Below, one piece after another: positions 8,426 to 16,996 of a stretch of 64,000 nt of DNA (position 1 is the first letter of the stretch; every line of letters begins with the position of its first letter). The DNA is taken from NCBI RefSeq assembly GCF_013377855.1, contig NZ_JABXYJ010000009.1:46922-110921 (forward strand). The letters run 5' to 3'. The translations under genes were made by a program, and so were the position numbers. The DNA is from Cognatundibacterium oligocarboniphilum. Its GTDB lineage: Bacteria; Pseudomonadota; Gammaproteobacteria; Burkholderiales; Burkholderiaceae_D. Below the pieces are notes generated by a model. That model did not search any database and was not told the DNA's origin. It worked only from the letters and a program-made list of their open reading frames with translations.

Positions 8426-11122
8426 ATGTCACCCCAGATAGACCAAGTTCTGGCGCAAGCCGTTAATGATCCCGATGTCATGGAAACCAATGAGTGGCTG
8501 GATGCGCTCGAATCTGTGATTGAAAATGAAGGTCCTGAGCGCGCTCACTATCTGATGGAGCGCATGGTTGATCTGGCGCGCCGCCGCGGAGCGCACATTC
8601 CTTTCTCCAGCAACACAGCCTATGTGAATACGATTCCTGCCGATCAGGGCGAGCATTGCCCGGGCAATCTGGAAATCGAAGAAAAGCTGCGCTCTTATAT
8701 GCGCTGGAACGCGATGGCGATGGTGGTGAAAGCCAACCGGCTGGATGGCGATCTGGGCGGTCACCTGTCGAGTTTCGCATCGCTTGCGAATATGCTGGGC
8801 ATCGGCTTCAACCATTTCTGGCACGCACCAACCGAAGAACATGGCGGCGATCTGCTGTACATTCAGGGACACTCCGCACCGGGCATTTATGCCCGCGCTT
8901 TCCTCGAAGGGCGGCTGACTGAAGAACAATTGCTGCATTTCCGCCGTGAAGTCGATGGTAAAGGTCTGTCTTCTTATCCACATCCGAAACTGATGCCGGA
9001 TTTCTGGCAGTTCCCAACCGTCTCAATGGGCCTGGGTCCCTTGATGGCGATCTATCAGGCACGCTTCCTGAAGTACTTGCATGCACGCGGCATTGCCGAT
9101 ACCGAAAAGCGTAAAGTCTGGGCTTTCTGTGGTGATGGTGAGATGGATGAGCCGGAATCGATGGGCGCGATCGGCATGGCAGGACGCGAGCAACTGGACA
9201 ATCTGGTCATTGTGGTCAACTGTAACCTGCAACGCCTGGACGGCCCGGTGCGCGGCAACGGCAAGATCATCCAGGAACTGGAATCCGATTTCCGCGGCGC
9301 CGGCTGGAACGTGGTCAAGGTCATCTGGGGCGCAGGCTGGGATGAACTGCTGGCGAAAGACAAAGAAGGTATTTTGCAAAAAGTGATGATGGAAACCGTG
9401 GACGGTGAATATCAGAACTACAAAGCAAAAGATGGCGCTTATGTGCGTGCGCATTTCTTCGGCAAGCATCCGAAACTGCTGGAAATGGTCAGCAAGATGT
9501 CGGATGACGATATCTGGCGTCTGACCCGCGGTGGTCACGATCCGCACAAGATTTATGCCGCATTCAAGGTTGCGCAGGAAAATAAAGGTCAGCCTACCGT
9601 GATTCTGGCGAAGAGTATTAAAGGTTACGGTTTCGGTAAATCCGGCGAAGCGCGCAATACGGCGCACAACACCAAGAAGCTGGACGATGAAGCGATCAAA
9701 GCCATGCGCGATCGTTTCCAGTTGCCGATTGCCGATGCCGATCTGCCTGCGATTCCGTTTTACAAGCCAGCCGACGATACGCCGGAAATGCAATACCTGC
9801 ATGCACGTCGTAAAGCGCTTGGCGGTTACCTGCCGCAGCGTCGTCAGAAAGCCGATGAAGTATTGGTGGTTCCGCCATTGAGCGCGTTCCAGGCAATGCT
9901 GGAACCAACTGCCGAGGGCCGTGAGATTTCCACCACTGCAGCTTATGTGCGTATTCTGACCGCCCTGTTGCGCGATGCCAGCGTGGGGCCGCGCGTGGTG
10001 CCTATCATGGTCGATGAATCGCGTACTTTCGGTATGGAAGGTCTGTTCCGTCAGATCGGTATTTTCAGTCAGGTCGGGCAGTTGTACGAACCGGTCGATA
10101 AAGATCAGGTGATGTACTACCGCGAAGATAAAGCCGGTCAGATTCTGCAAGAAGGGATTAATGAAGCCGGTGGTATGAGTTCCTGGATCGCCGCAGCGAC
10201 TTCGTACTCGACGAACAACCGCGTAATGATTCCGTTCTACACGTATTACTCGATGTTTGGTCTGCAGCGTATCGGCGATCTGGCCTGGGCTGCGGGCGAT
10301 ATGCGGGCACGCGGCTTCCTGCTGGGCGGCACTGCGGGCCGCACCACGCTCAACGGTGAGGGTTTGCAGCATGAAGATGGCCACAGCCATGTACTGGCTT
10401 CGACCATTCCGAACTGCGTGCCTTACGACCCGACCTTTGCGCATGAAGTCGCGGTCATCATGCACGACGGCCTGCGCCGCATGGTCACCAACCAGGAAGA
10501 CGTGTTCTACTACATCACGCTGATGAACGAGAACTACAGCCATCCGGGTCTGAAAGCGGGGCAGGAAGACGGTATCATCAAAGGTCTGTATCTGCTGCAG
10601 AAGTCGGAAGAAAAGACCAAGCACCGCGTACAGCTGATGGGTTCCGGCACGATTCTGCGCGAAGTGATCGCAGCTGCTGAACTGCTGCAATCCGACTGGG
10701 GCATCGCTGCCGACGTCTGGTCCGCACCATCCTTCACATTGCTGGCGCGTGACGGCCAGGATGCTGAACGCTGGAATATGTTGCATCCAACCGAAGAAGC
10801 ACGTTTGCCATACATCACTGAATGCCTGAAAGACACGACTGGTCCGATCGTGGTATCGACAGACTATATGCGTACATTTGCAGAACAAGTACGTGCTTTC
10901 ATCCCGAAAGACCGTAGCTACAAGGTCTTGGGTACCGACGGTTTTGGTCGCTCCGATTCGCGTGCGAAACTGCGTGAATTCTTTGAGGTAAACCGTTACT
11001 TCGTTGTGATTGCTGCACTCAAATCGCTGGCGGATGAAGGTGCCTTGTCCGCTTCCGTCGTTGCTCAGGCAATCACGAAATACGGCATCAATGCAGACAA
11101 ACCCAATCCGGTCACTGTGTAA
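8426..11122 (+). CDS. aceE: Pyruvate dehydrogenase E1 component, homodimeric type
   Basis: 898 residues. E1 decarboxylates pyruvate with thiamine diphosphate and reductively acetylates the lipoyl group of the complex. The TPP motif appears as GDGEMDEPES (from about residue 236) with the trailing Asn in NCNLQRLDGPV; transketolase-like central and C-terminal domains follow (YYREDKAGQILQEGINEAGG; GEGLQHEDGHSH). Length matches the alpha2 gamma-proteobacterial-type E1 rather than the alpha/beta heterotetramer. ATG 8426 was chosen because AGGAGA sits 6 bp upstream; an earlier in-frame ATG has no ribosome site. First gene of aceE-aceF-lpdA. Confidence 0.97.
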   Translation: MSPQIDQVLAQAVNDPDVMETNEWLDALESVIENEGPERAHYLMERMVDLARRRGAHIPFSSNTAYVNTIPADQGEHCPGNLEIEEKLRSYMRWNAMAMVVKANRLDGDLGGHLSSFASLANMLGIGFNHFWHAPTEEHGGDLLYIQGHSAPGIYARAFLEGRLTEEQLLHFRREVDGKGLSSYPHPKLMPDFWQFPTVSMGLGPLMAIYQARFLKYLHARGIADTEKRKVWAFCGDGEMDEPESMGAIGMAGREQLDNLVIVVNCNLQRLDGPVRGNGKIIQELESDFRGAGWNVVKVIWGAGWDELLAKDKEGILQKVMMETVDGEYQNYKAKDGAYVRAHFFGKHPKLLEMVSKMSDDDIWRLTRGGHDPHKIYAAFKVAQENKGQPTVILAKSIKGYGFGKSGEARNTAHNTKKLDDEAIKAMRDRFQLPIADADLPAIPFYKPADDTPEMQYLHARRKALGGYLPQRRQKADEVLVVPPLSAFQAMLEPTAEGREISTTAAYVRILTALLRDASVGPRVVPIMVDESRTFGMEGLFRQIGIFSQVGQLYEPVDKDQVMYYREDKAGQILQEGINEAGGMSSWIAAATSYSTNNRVMIPFYTYYSMFGLQRIGDLAWAAGDMRARGFLLGGTAGRTTLNGEGLQHEDGHSHVLASTIPNCVPYDPTFAHEVAVIMHDGLRRMVTNQEDVFYYITLMNENYSHPGLKAGQEDGIIKGLYLLQKSEEKTKHRVQLMGSGTILREVIAAAELLQSDWGIAADVWSAPSFTLLARDGQDAERWNMLHPTEEARLPYITECLKDTTGPIVVSTDYMRTFAEQVRAFIPKDRSYKVLGTDGFGRSDSRAKLREFFEVNRYFVVIAALKSLADEGALSASVVAQAITKYGINADKPNPVTV

Positions 11123-11141
11123 TCCAACACAAGCAAAGCAG

Positions 11142-11166
11142 GAGAGTCATGCGCGGCATGGCTCTC
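11142..11166 (+). other. Strong stem-loop in the aceE-aceF gap
   Basis: GAGAGTCATGC (11142-11152) pairs with GCATGGCTCTC (11156-11166): 11 bp with one G-U pair and a 3-nt loop. No T-run follows, so it is not a standard terminator. It may block exonucleases or tune E1:E2 expression within the operon; that role is inferred. Confidence 0.6.
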
Positions 11167-11197
11167 TTCTCAGATAAAGCAAAGCGGAGCTAAAGCT

Positions 11198-12523
11198 ATG
11201 AGTACAATTGAAGTCAAAGTGCCGGACATCGGTGATTTCAAGGAAGTGGAAGTCATTGAGCTGATGGTGAAGGTTGGAGACACCATCAAGGTCGATCAGT
11301 CGCTGATCACGGTTGAGTCTGACAAGGCCAGCATGGAAATTCCTTCCAGCCATGCCGGTATAATCAAAGAAATCAAAGTTAAACTCGGCGATAAAGTGGC
11401 CGAAGGTTCTTTGCTGGTGATCGTGGAAGCCAGTGGCGATGCGGCAGCGCCTGCACCCGTAGCAGCGCCTGCGCAACCAGTTGCTGCACCTGCAGTGCCG
11501 GTAGCGACTCCAATAGCAGCACCCACGGCACCAGTGACTGCAGCAGCAACCGTATCAACCGCATCAGCGTCAGCGCCGGTTGCTACGGCATCCGCGGGCA
11601 AAGCGCATGCCTCGCCCTCGATCCGTAAATTTGCACGTGAACTCGGCGTCGATCTGAGCCGCGTTGCCGGCTCCGGCCCCAAAGGTCGTATCACGCAGGA
11701 AGACGTACAGAACTTCGTCAAAGGCATCATGGCTGGCAGCACTGCGGTTGCCGCGCCGGTTGCGCAGAATGGCAGTGGCGCAGGACTGAATCTGCTGGCC
11801 TGGCCATCGCTGGATTTCAGTAAATTTGGTGCAACGACGACTTCGCCTTTGTCTCGTATCAAAAAATTGTCCGGCCCGAATCTGCATCGCAACTGGGTCA
11901 TGATCCCGCACGTTACTCAATTCGACGAAGCCGACATCACCGGTCTCGAAGATTTCCGCAAATCGTCGAACGAAGCGATGGCAAAATCCGGCGTCAAGCT
12001 CACCATGCTGGCTTTCGTGATTAAAGCGAGTGTGGCTGCACTGAAAAAATTCCCGGCATTTAATTCTTCACTCGACGCAACCGGTGAAAGCCTGATTCTG
12101 AAACAGTATTACAACATTGGTTTTGCTGCCGATACGCCAAATGGCTTAGTGGTGCCGGTTGTAAAGAATGCTGATCAGAAAACTCTGTCGCAGATCGCGC
12201 TGGAAATGGGTGAATTGTCAACCCAGGCGCGCGAAGGCAAGCTGAAACCTGCTGATATGCAAGGCGCGACGTTCACGATTTCTTCACTCGGCGGAATTGG
12301 CGGTACAGCGTTCACACCGATCATCAATGCACCTGAGGTGGCGATTCTGGGCTTGTCGAAATCCAGTATCAAACCGGTATGGGACGGTAAGGCATTCCAG
12401 CCTCGTCTGATGCTGCCTTTGTCGCTGTCCTACGATCACCGCGTGATTGACGGCGCGATGGCGGCGAAATTCACAGCGTATCTGGCCGATGTGTTGGCTG
12501 ATCTGCGTAAAACCTTGCTGTGA
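11198..12523 (+). CDS. aceF: Pyruvate dehydrogenase E2 (dihydrolipoamide acetyltransferase), single lipoyl domain
   Basis: 441 residues. One lipoyl domain (about 2-75) with the modified Lys in [15 protein letters not shown], an Ala/Pro/Thr-rich swinging linker (about 78-130), a peripheral-subunit-binding domain ([15 protein letters not shown]...[13 protein letters not shown], about 133-170) and the acetyltransferase domain ending with the catalytic [15 protein letters not shown]. It transfers the acetyl group from E1 to CoA and forms the core of the complex. E. coli AceF carries three lipoyl domains; here there is one, while two more sit on the adjacent E3. Ribosome site GGAG lies upstream of 11198. 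Confidence 0.96.
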   Translation: MSTIEVKVPDIGDFKEVEVIELMVKVGDTIKVDQSLITVESDKASMEIPSSHAGIIKEIKVKLGDKVAEGSLLVIVEASGDAAAPAPVAAPAQPVAAPAVPVATPIAAPTAPVTAAATVSTASASAPVATASAGKAHASPSIRKFARELGVDLSRVAGSGPKGRITQEDVQNFVKGIMAGSTAVAAPVAQNGSGAGLNLLAWPSLDFSKFGATTTSPLSRIKKLSGPNLHRNWVMIPHVTQFDEADITGLEDFRKSSNEAMAKSGVKLTMLAFVIKASVAALKKFPAFNSSLDATGESLILKQYYNIGFAADTPNGLVVPVVKNADQKTLSQIALEMGELSTQAREGKLKPADMQGATFTISSLGGIGGTAFTPIINAPEVAILGLSKSSIKPVWDGKAFQPRLMLPLSLSYDHRVIDGAMAAKFTAYLADVLADLRKTLL

Positions 12524-12537
12524 ACGGAGACAATACG

Positions 12538-14649
12538 ATGAGCGCTATTCAAGTTAAGGTTCCTGATATCGGTGACTTCAAAGAAGTTGAAGTGATTGAA
12601 TTGTTGGTGAAAGTCGGTGATACGATTCAGGTCGATCAGTCGCTGGTGACAGTTGAATCGGACAAGGCCAGTATGGAAATCCCTTCCAGCCATGCTGGTG
12701 TGATTAAGGAAATGAAGGTCAGGCTCGGCGATAAAATCGCGGAAGGCAGTATTCTCCTTGTGGTTGAGGCTGAAGGTGCGGCAGCGAACGCAACACCTGC
12801 TGCATCGGCTGCTCCGGCTATTGCAACTGCGGTAGTTGCTGCTCCAGCTCCTGTTACTGCGCCTGCGGCTGCGGCAGTAACAGGCATCGTCGAAGTCAAA
12901 GTACCGGACATCGGCGATTTCAAAGAAGTCGAAGTCATCGAAGTCATGGTCAAAGCCGGCGATACGATCAAGGTCGATCAGTCTCTGATCACGGTTGAGT
13001 CGGACAAAGCGAGTATGGAGATTCCTTCCAGCCACGCCGGTGTGATCAAGGAAATCAAAGTCAAGGTTGGCGATAAAGTAGCCGAAGGCTCATTGCTGTT
13101 GCTGGTGGAAGCTGTGGGTGCAACATCTGCGGCATCTGCTGCGGTTGCGGCAGCTGCACCGGCAGCAGTCGTTGCAACTGCTCCGGCTGTTCCTGCACCT
13201 GTGGCATCCAGTTACACGGGGCAGGTCGATATCGAGTGCGACATGATGGTACTCGGTGCTGGTCCCGGCGGTTATTCCGCTGCCTTCCGCTCTGCCGATC
13301 TGGGCATGAATACGGTGCTGATCGAAAAATATTCAACACTCGGCGGTGTCTGCCTGAATGTCGGTTGTATTCCATCCAAAGCGCTGTTGCACGTTGCAGC
13401 GGTGATCGATGAAACTTCGCACATGGAAGCGCTGGGCGTGACATTCGCAAAACCGGCGATCGATATCGATAAACTGCGCGGCTACAAAGAAAGCGTCATC
13501 AAAAAAATGACGACCGGCTTATCCGGCATGGCGAAAGCGCGCAAGGTCAATGTCGTGCAGGGCGTTGGCCAGTTCCTCAGCCCTTACCATATTGAAGTGA
13601 CGGCGGCTGACAGTAGCAAAAAAGTAGTGCAGTTCAAGCAGGCGATTATTGCTGCTGGTTCTTCCGTCGTGAATCTGCCATTTGTACCTGTTGATCCACG
13701 TATCGTCGACAGCACCGGCGCACTGGAATTACGTCAGGTACCGAAACGCATGCTGGTGATCGGTGGCGGCATTATCGGCCTGGAAATGGCGACCGTCTAT
13801 TCGACACTCGGTGCGCGTATCGATGTGGTTGAAATGCTGGATGGCCTGATGCAGGGCGCCGACCGCGACATGGTCAAGGTCTGGCAGAAGCACAATGAAA
13901 AACGCTTCGACAACATCATGCTGAAAACCAAAACGGTCGGCGTGGAAGCGCTGCCGGAAGGCATCAAGGTCACGTTTGCGTCTGCTATTGAAGGCGAAGC
14001 TGCGCCAGCACCACAAATCTACGATCTGGTGTTAGTGGCTGTCGGTCGCAGTCCTAACGGTAAGAAGATCGCCGCAGACAAAGCCGGTGTGAATGTGACC
14101 GACCGTGGCTTTATCAACGTCGATAAACAGATGCGCACTAACGTGCCGCATATCTTTGCGATTGGTGATCTGGTCGGCCAGCCTATGCTGGCGCATAAAG
14201 CCGTTCACGAAGCGCATGTGGCAGCAGAAGCAGCGGCTGGTGAAAAAACCTATTTCGACGCCCAGGTGATTCCATCGGTGGCTTACACTGATCCTGAAGT
14301 TGCATGGGTAGGTGTGACTGAAGACGAAGCCAAAGCCAAGGGTATCAAGGTCGAAAAAGGCTTGTTCCCGTGGATGGCCTCCGGCCGTGCAGTCGCAAAT
14401 GGTCGCGACGAAGGTTTCACCAAATTGCTGTTTGATGCAGAAACTAAACGCATTGTCGGCGGTGGTATCGTCGGTACGCACGCCGGTGACATGATCGGTG
14501 AGATTGCGCTGGCCATTGAAATGGGCGCAGATGCGGTGGATATCGGTAAAACTATCCATCCGCACCCGACGCTGGGTGAATCGATCGGTATGGCTGCCGA
14601 AGTCTACAAAGGCGTTTGTACCGACCTGCCGCCGCAACGCAAGAAGTAG
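12538..14649 (+). CDS. lpdA: Dihydrolipoamide dehydrogenase (E3) with two N-terminal lipoyl domains
   Basis: 703 residues, against about 475 for plain E3 and about 590-600 for E3 with one lipoyl domain. Two near-identical lipoyl domains (about 2-76 and 117-192), each with [15 protein letters not shown], are joined by Ala/Pro-rich linkers to the flavoprotein domain (from about 231: [14 protein letters not shown] site). The redox-active disulfide is in [13 protein letters not shown] and the C-terminal base in [10 protein letters not shown]3 reoxidises dihydrolipoamide with NAD. ATG 12538 has GGAGA upstream, 14 bp after aceF; an earlier ATG at 12520 overlaps aceF and lacks the family N-terminus. 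Confidence 0.96.
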   Translation: MSAIQVKVPDIGDFKEVEVIELLVKVGDTIQVDQSLVTVESDKASMEIPSSHAGVIKEMKVRLGDKIAEGSILLVVEAEGAAANATPAASAAPAIATAVVAAPAPVTAPAAAAVTGIVEVKVPDIGDFKEVEVIEVMVKAGDTIKVDQSLITVESDKASMEIPSSHAGVIKEIKVKVGDKVAEGSLLLLVEAVGATSAASAAVAAAAPAAVVATAPAVPAPVASSYTGQVDIECDMMVLGAGPGGYSAAFRSADLGMNTVLIEKYSTLGGVCLNVGCIPSKALLHVAAVIDETSHMEALGVTFAKPAIDIDKLRGYKESVIKKMTTGLSGMAKARKVNVVQGVGQFLSPYHIEVTAADSSKKVVQFKQAIIAAGSSVVNLPFVPVDPRIVDSTGALELRQVPKRMLVIGGGIIGLEMATVYSTLGARIDVVEMLDGLMQGADRDMVKVWQKHNEKRFDNIMLKTKTVGVEALPEGIKVTFASAIEGEAAPAPQIYDLVLVAVGRSPNGKKIAADKAGVNVTDRGFINVDKQMRTNVPHIFAIGDLVGQPMLAHKAVHEAHVAAEAAAGEKTYFDAQVIPSVAYTDPEVAWVGVTEDEAKAKGIKVEKGLFPWMASGRAVANGRDEGFTKLLFDAETKRIVGGGIVGTHAGDMIGEIALAIEMGADAVDIGKTIHPHPTLGESIGMAAEVYKGVCTDLPPQRKK

Positions 14650-14687
14650 AAATATTGCCCTCTCTCAAGGGGATGGTACTGCATGAT

Positions 14688-14719
14688 AAAAAAACCGCGC
14701 TTCAGGGCGCGGTTTTTTT
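14688..14719 (+). terminator. Intrinsic terminator after lpdA, probably bidirectional
   Basis: CCGCGC (14695-14700) pairs with GCGCGG (14707-14712) around a 6-nt loop, flanked by seven A on the left and seven T on the right. It ends the pyruvate dehydrogenase operon and, read on the other strand, can also end the convergent binding-protein gene at 14790. Confidence 0.92.
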
Positions 14720-14789
14720 ATCACCGAATTGCTATGTTAGCGCTTCAGAGATGCAGGTTCGCGATGATTTTCCGGTATGGGAAGATTTT

Positions 14790-15623
14790 TCAATGTTTCA
14801 GCAAAGGTGGCAGTTCGCCGGATTTCCGACCCTTGATGATGGCGGCATTAATGGATTTCAGCAGATGTTCATGATTTCTTAATCCTGCTGCGAAGTGAAT
14901 TTCATCGGCGATGAGGGGTTTGCTCAGTACACGGATTCTCAGTGGCTTGCTGTTTATTTCAGACATGTTTACGTTGACCAGATACTGATTCAGTTCTGCT
15001 TCAACCTCGGCGGCGAAAGTGGTGCGCGAATTGAAGAGGAAACAATCCATGCGGCCCGACAGCAATTTTTTCAACCGTGAGCTGAGCTGAGAGGTATCTT
15101 CTTCCACTCTGAACAGCAGATTGCGCTGCCGCTCGATTTCATCGCCGAAACGTACCCCGCGCACGATACCAACGGATTTTCCCTGCAGATCCTGCAGGTT
15201 GTTGAATTCCATTTTAGAGTCTTCGCGCACGACGATCCAGACGATATCAGTAAATACCGGCTCTGAAAATTGCATGAATTTCTGCCGTTCTGAATTCTTT
15301 GATAAACCGAACGCCAGGTTTTCTCCTTCCTGCAGCTCTGCAGTAATGCGGGGCAGTGGCAGGCGGCGGAGCTGGAAAGAAATATTCAGGGCTTTTTCAA
15401 AATAATGAATGACGGCCTGATTCTCCGGGCGTATTGGTATCAGTACGCCGTTTTCATCGCGTGATTCGGAAATCATCAGCGTGATGCTGGCTGACAGTGG
15501 ATTGCCAGTCCCGGCTGCATGGCTGGACATACCGGTACTGAAGCTGCCAAGCAGTAAAATGGCATTCAGTACAGACCGGCAGGAGACGGGCAGACGCAAC
15601 AGGAATGGCGGTAAATAAAGCAT
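14790..15623 (-). CDS. Periplasmic solute-binding protein, family 3 type
   Basis: 277 residues with an N-terminal signal segment (LNAILLLGSFSTGMSSHAA, cleavage near residue 37). The mature part has the two-lobed SBP_bac_3 signature: PENQAVIHYFEKALNISFQLRRLPLPR, FGLSKNSERQKFMQFSEPVF and LQDLQGKSVGIVRGVRFGDE, then an SGRMDCFLF-type hinge strand. Such proteins bind amino acids or other small polar ligands in the periplasm. There is no permease or ATPase gene next to it, so it may be a sensor-like or orphan binding protein. Two further orphans of the same family lie at 36975 and 49346. Confidence 0.8.
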   Translation of the reverse strand: MLYLPPFLLRLPVSCRSVLNAILLLGSFSTGMSSHAAGTGNPLSASITLMISESRDENGVLIPIRPENQAVIHYFEKALNISFQLRRLPLPRITAELQEGENLAFGLSKNSERQKFMQFSEPVFTDIVWIVVREDSKMEFNNLQDLQGKSVGIVRGVRFGDEIERQRNLLFRVEEDTSQLSSRLKKLLSGRMDCFLFNSRTTFAAEVEAELNQYLVNVNMSEINSKPLRIRVLSKPLIADEIHFAAGLRNHEHLLKSINAAIIKGRKSGELPPLLKH

Positions 15624-16048
15624 GTCAACAGGTAATCAAATCCAGCACACCTGACCCATGACAGCGAGTCATGCCGGAAATCATCGCAGCATTTGTGATG
15701 TTTCGTGCGTCAGGGAAAAGCAAATAGGAAAAATGTTAAATAAATTAACTAATTATTTTAACTTTCCGTAATTCGGATTATATCGTTGAAAACCGGCTTA
15801 TCCAGCCTGTCCGAGCCTGTTTTTCTATCTAAAATGGTAACGGATGTTACATCTTGGGTTGGCGGAAAAGCGGCCGAAAGACGTTCAGTTAGGCTCTGTT
15901 TGGTGCATCCGGCATGATTTTCGCTGCATTGCAGCGCAGCTGGTCTGGAGAAATGCGGCGCTGCGCATTGCCAATTGCCGCTTGCCTGTCTTAGTATCAA
16001 GAGATTGATCCACATCAAGATAGACCAGAAAATCCTCATGGAGACGGT
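15624..16048. promoter_or_regulatory. Divergent intergenic region with an FNR-type box near its right end
   Basis: About 425 bp. An AT-rich stretch at 15720-15790 could hold minus-strand promoter elements for the binding-protein gene. A 93-codon minus-strand reading frame at 15758-16039 has no family resemblance and is probably chance. The notable element is the FNR/Anr-type site described separately. Confidence 0.5.
16005..16018 (+). promoter_or_regulatory. Perfect FNR/Anr-type box upstream of the DUF2189 gene
   Basis: TTGATCCACATCAA matches the FNR consensus TTGAT-N4-ATCAA at every fixed position. It is centred 37 bp before the ATG at 16049. A class II activator site (-41.5) would put the transcript start inside the coding region, so the site may repress by covering the promoter, or the geometry is unusual. 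Confidence 0.6.
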
Positions 16049-16873
16049 ATGGTAGATCAGTTTCAGGGCAGGGGCGGCGACAGTGCGCCGCCGGACATTA
16101 AAACCATTATCGATGATGAGTCGCCGTTTCCGCCAATCCGGCGGGTCGGGATATGGCGTCCTTTCACCTGGCTGAAACTGGGGTGGTCTGATTTCCGGGA
16201 GTCAGGTGGCCCCAGTGTTTTTTACGGCGCATGTTTTGCTGCGATGGGAATGATATTGAATCTGGTGTTGAGTCATGCGCCGGAATACGTATCGGCGCTG
16301 AGTTGCGGTTTTCTACTGGTCGGGCCATTGCTGGCGCTGGGTCTGTACGATATCAGCCGGCGTATAGAAAATGTACGCTCAGGTTTGCTTGGCAGCGTGT
16401 TTTCCATGCGCGGACGCTGGAGTAATATCGGTGTCCTGGCATTGGTGCTGGCGGTGATCATGATGGTCTGGGCCAGGGCTTCACTGGTTATTTTCGCGCT
16501 GTTTTATAACAAGGGTATGCCGAGCATGCACGGTTTTCTGACACAGCTGTTTTCCCTCAGTAATCTGGAATTCGTTCTGGTATATGCCTGCATTGGCTTT
16601 GTCTTTGCCAGCATTGTGTTTGCGATCAGCTGGGTGTCGATTCCTCTGATGCTGGACCGGGATACCGATGCGATTACGTCAATGATCATCAGCTGTGTTG
16701 CGCTGTTTATTAATGCGCCTGCGACCCTGATGTGGGCATTACTGATTGTGGCATCGGTGGTGATCGGACTGATGACCTGGAATCTGGGATTTATCCTGAC
16801 CATGCCGGTGATCGGGCATGCGACCTGGCATGCTTACAAAGAAGTCGTTGGAACAGCATCAGACCGCAACTGA
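16049..16873 (+). CDS. DUF2189 integral membrane protein
   Basis: 274 residues. After a soluble N-terminus (about 1-55, with the family-like PIRRVGIWRPFTWLKLGWSDF) come about six hydrophobic segments from residue 58 to 260. This is the layout of DUF2189 proteins, predicted inner-membrane proteins of unknown function in Proteobacteria, which I recall near terminal oxidase or c-type cytochrome genes; no such gene is adjacent here. The ATG at 16049 has GGAG 6 bp upstream. The perfect FNR-type site just before it suggests oxygen-responsive control. An intrinsic terminator follows. Confidence 0.8.
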   Translation: MVDQFQGRGGDSAPPDIKTIIDDESPFPPIRRVGIWRPFTWLKLGWSDFRESGGPSVFYGACFAAMGMILNLVLSHAPEYVSALSCGFLLVGPLLALGLYDISRRIENVRSGLLGSVFSMRGRWSNIGVLALVLAVIMMVWARASLVIFALFYNKGMPSMHGFLTQLFSLSNLEFVLVYACIGFVFASIVFAISWVSIPLMLDRDTDAITSMIISCVALFINAPATLMWALLIVASVVIGLMTWNLGFILTMPVIGHATWHAYKEVVGTASDRN

Positions 16874-16926
16874 AGTTAACGGATGCTTGTGGCGTTCTAT
16901 GTTTGATTGTGTATTTTCCCGACAAA

Positions 16927-16959
16927 AAAGCCCCTGTCAAAAGGGGCTTTATTTTTTTT
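16927..16959 (+). terminator. Intrinsic terminator after the DUF2189 gene
   Basis: AAAGCCCC (16927-16934) pairs with GGGGCTTT (16943-16950) across an 8-nt loop and is followed by ATTTTTTTT. The A-run on the left makes it usable also for the convergent protease gene that ends at 16997. Confidence 0.9.
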
Positions 16960-16996
16960 GAGGCCGTTTCCTGACAGGAACGAGTCTGTCTGAGCG

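Noticed and set aside
9023..10888. 621-codon open frame antisense to aceE
   Set aside because: It mirrors the codon bias of aceE, has no family motifs or ribosome site, and His/Arg/Gln-rich content typical of antisense shadows.
15758..16039. 93-codon frame in the DUF2189 upstream gap
   Set aside because: No homology-like motifs; spans promoter and FNR-type box.
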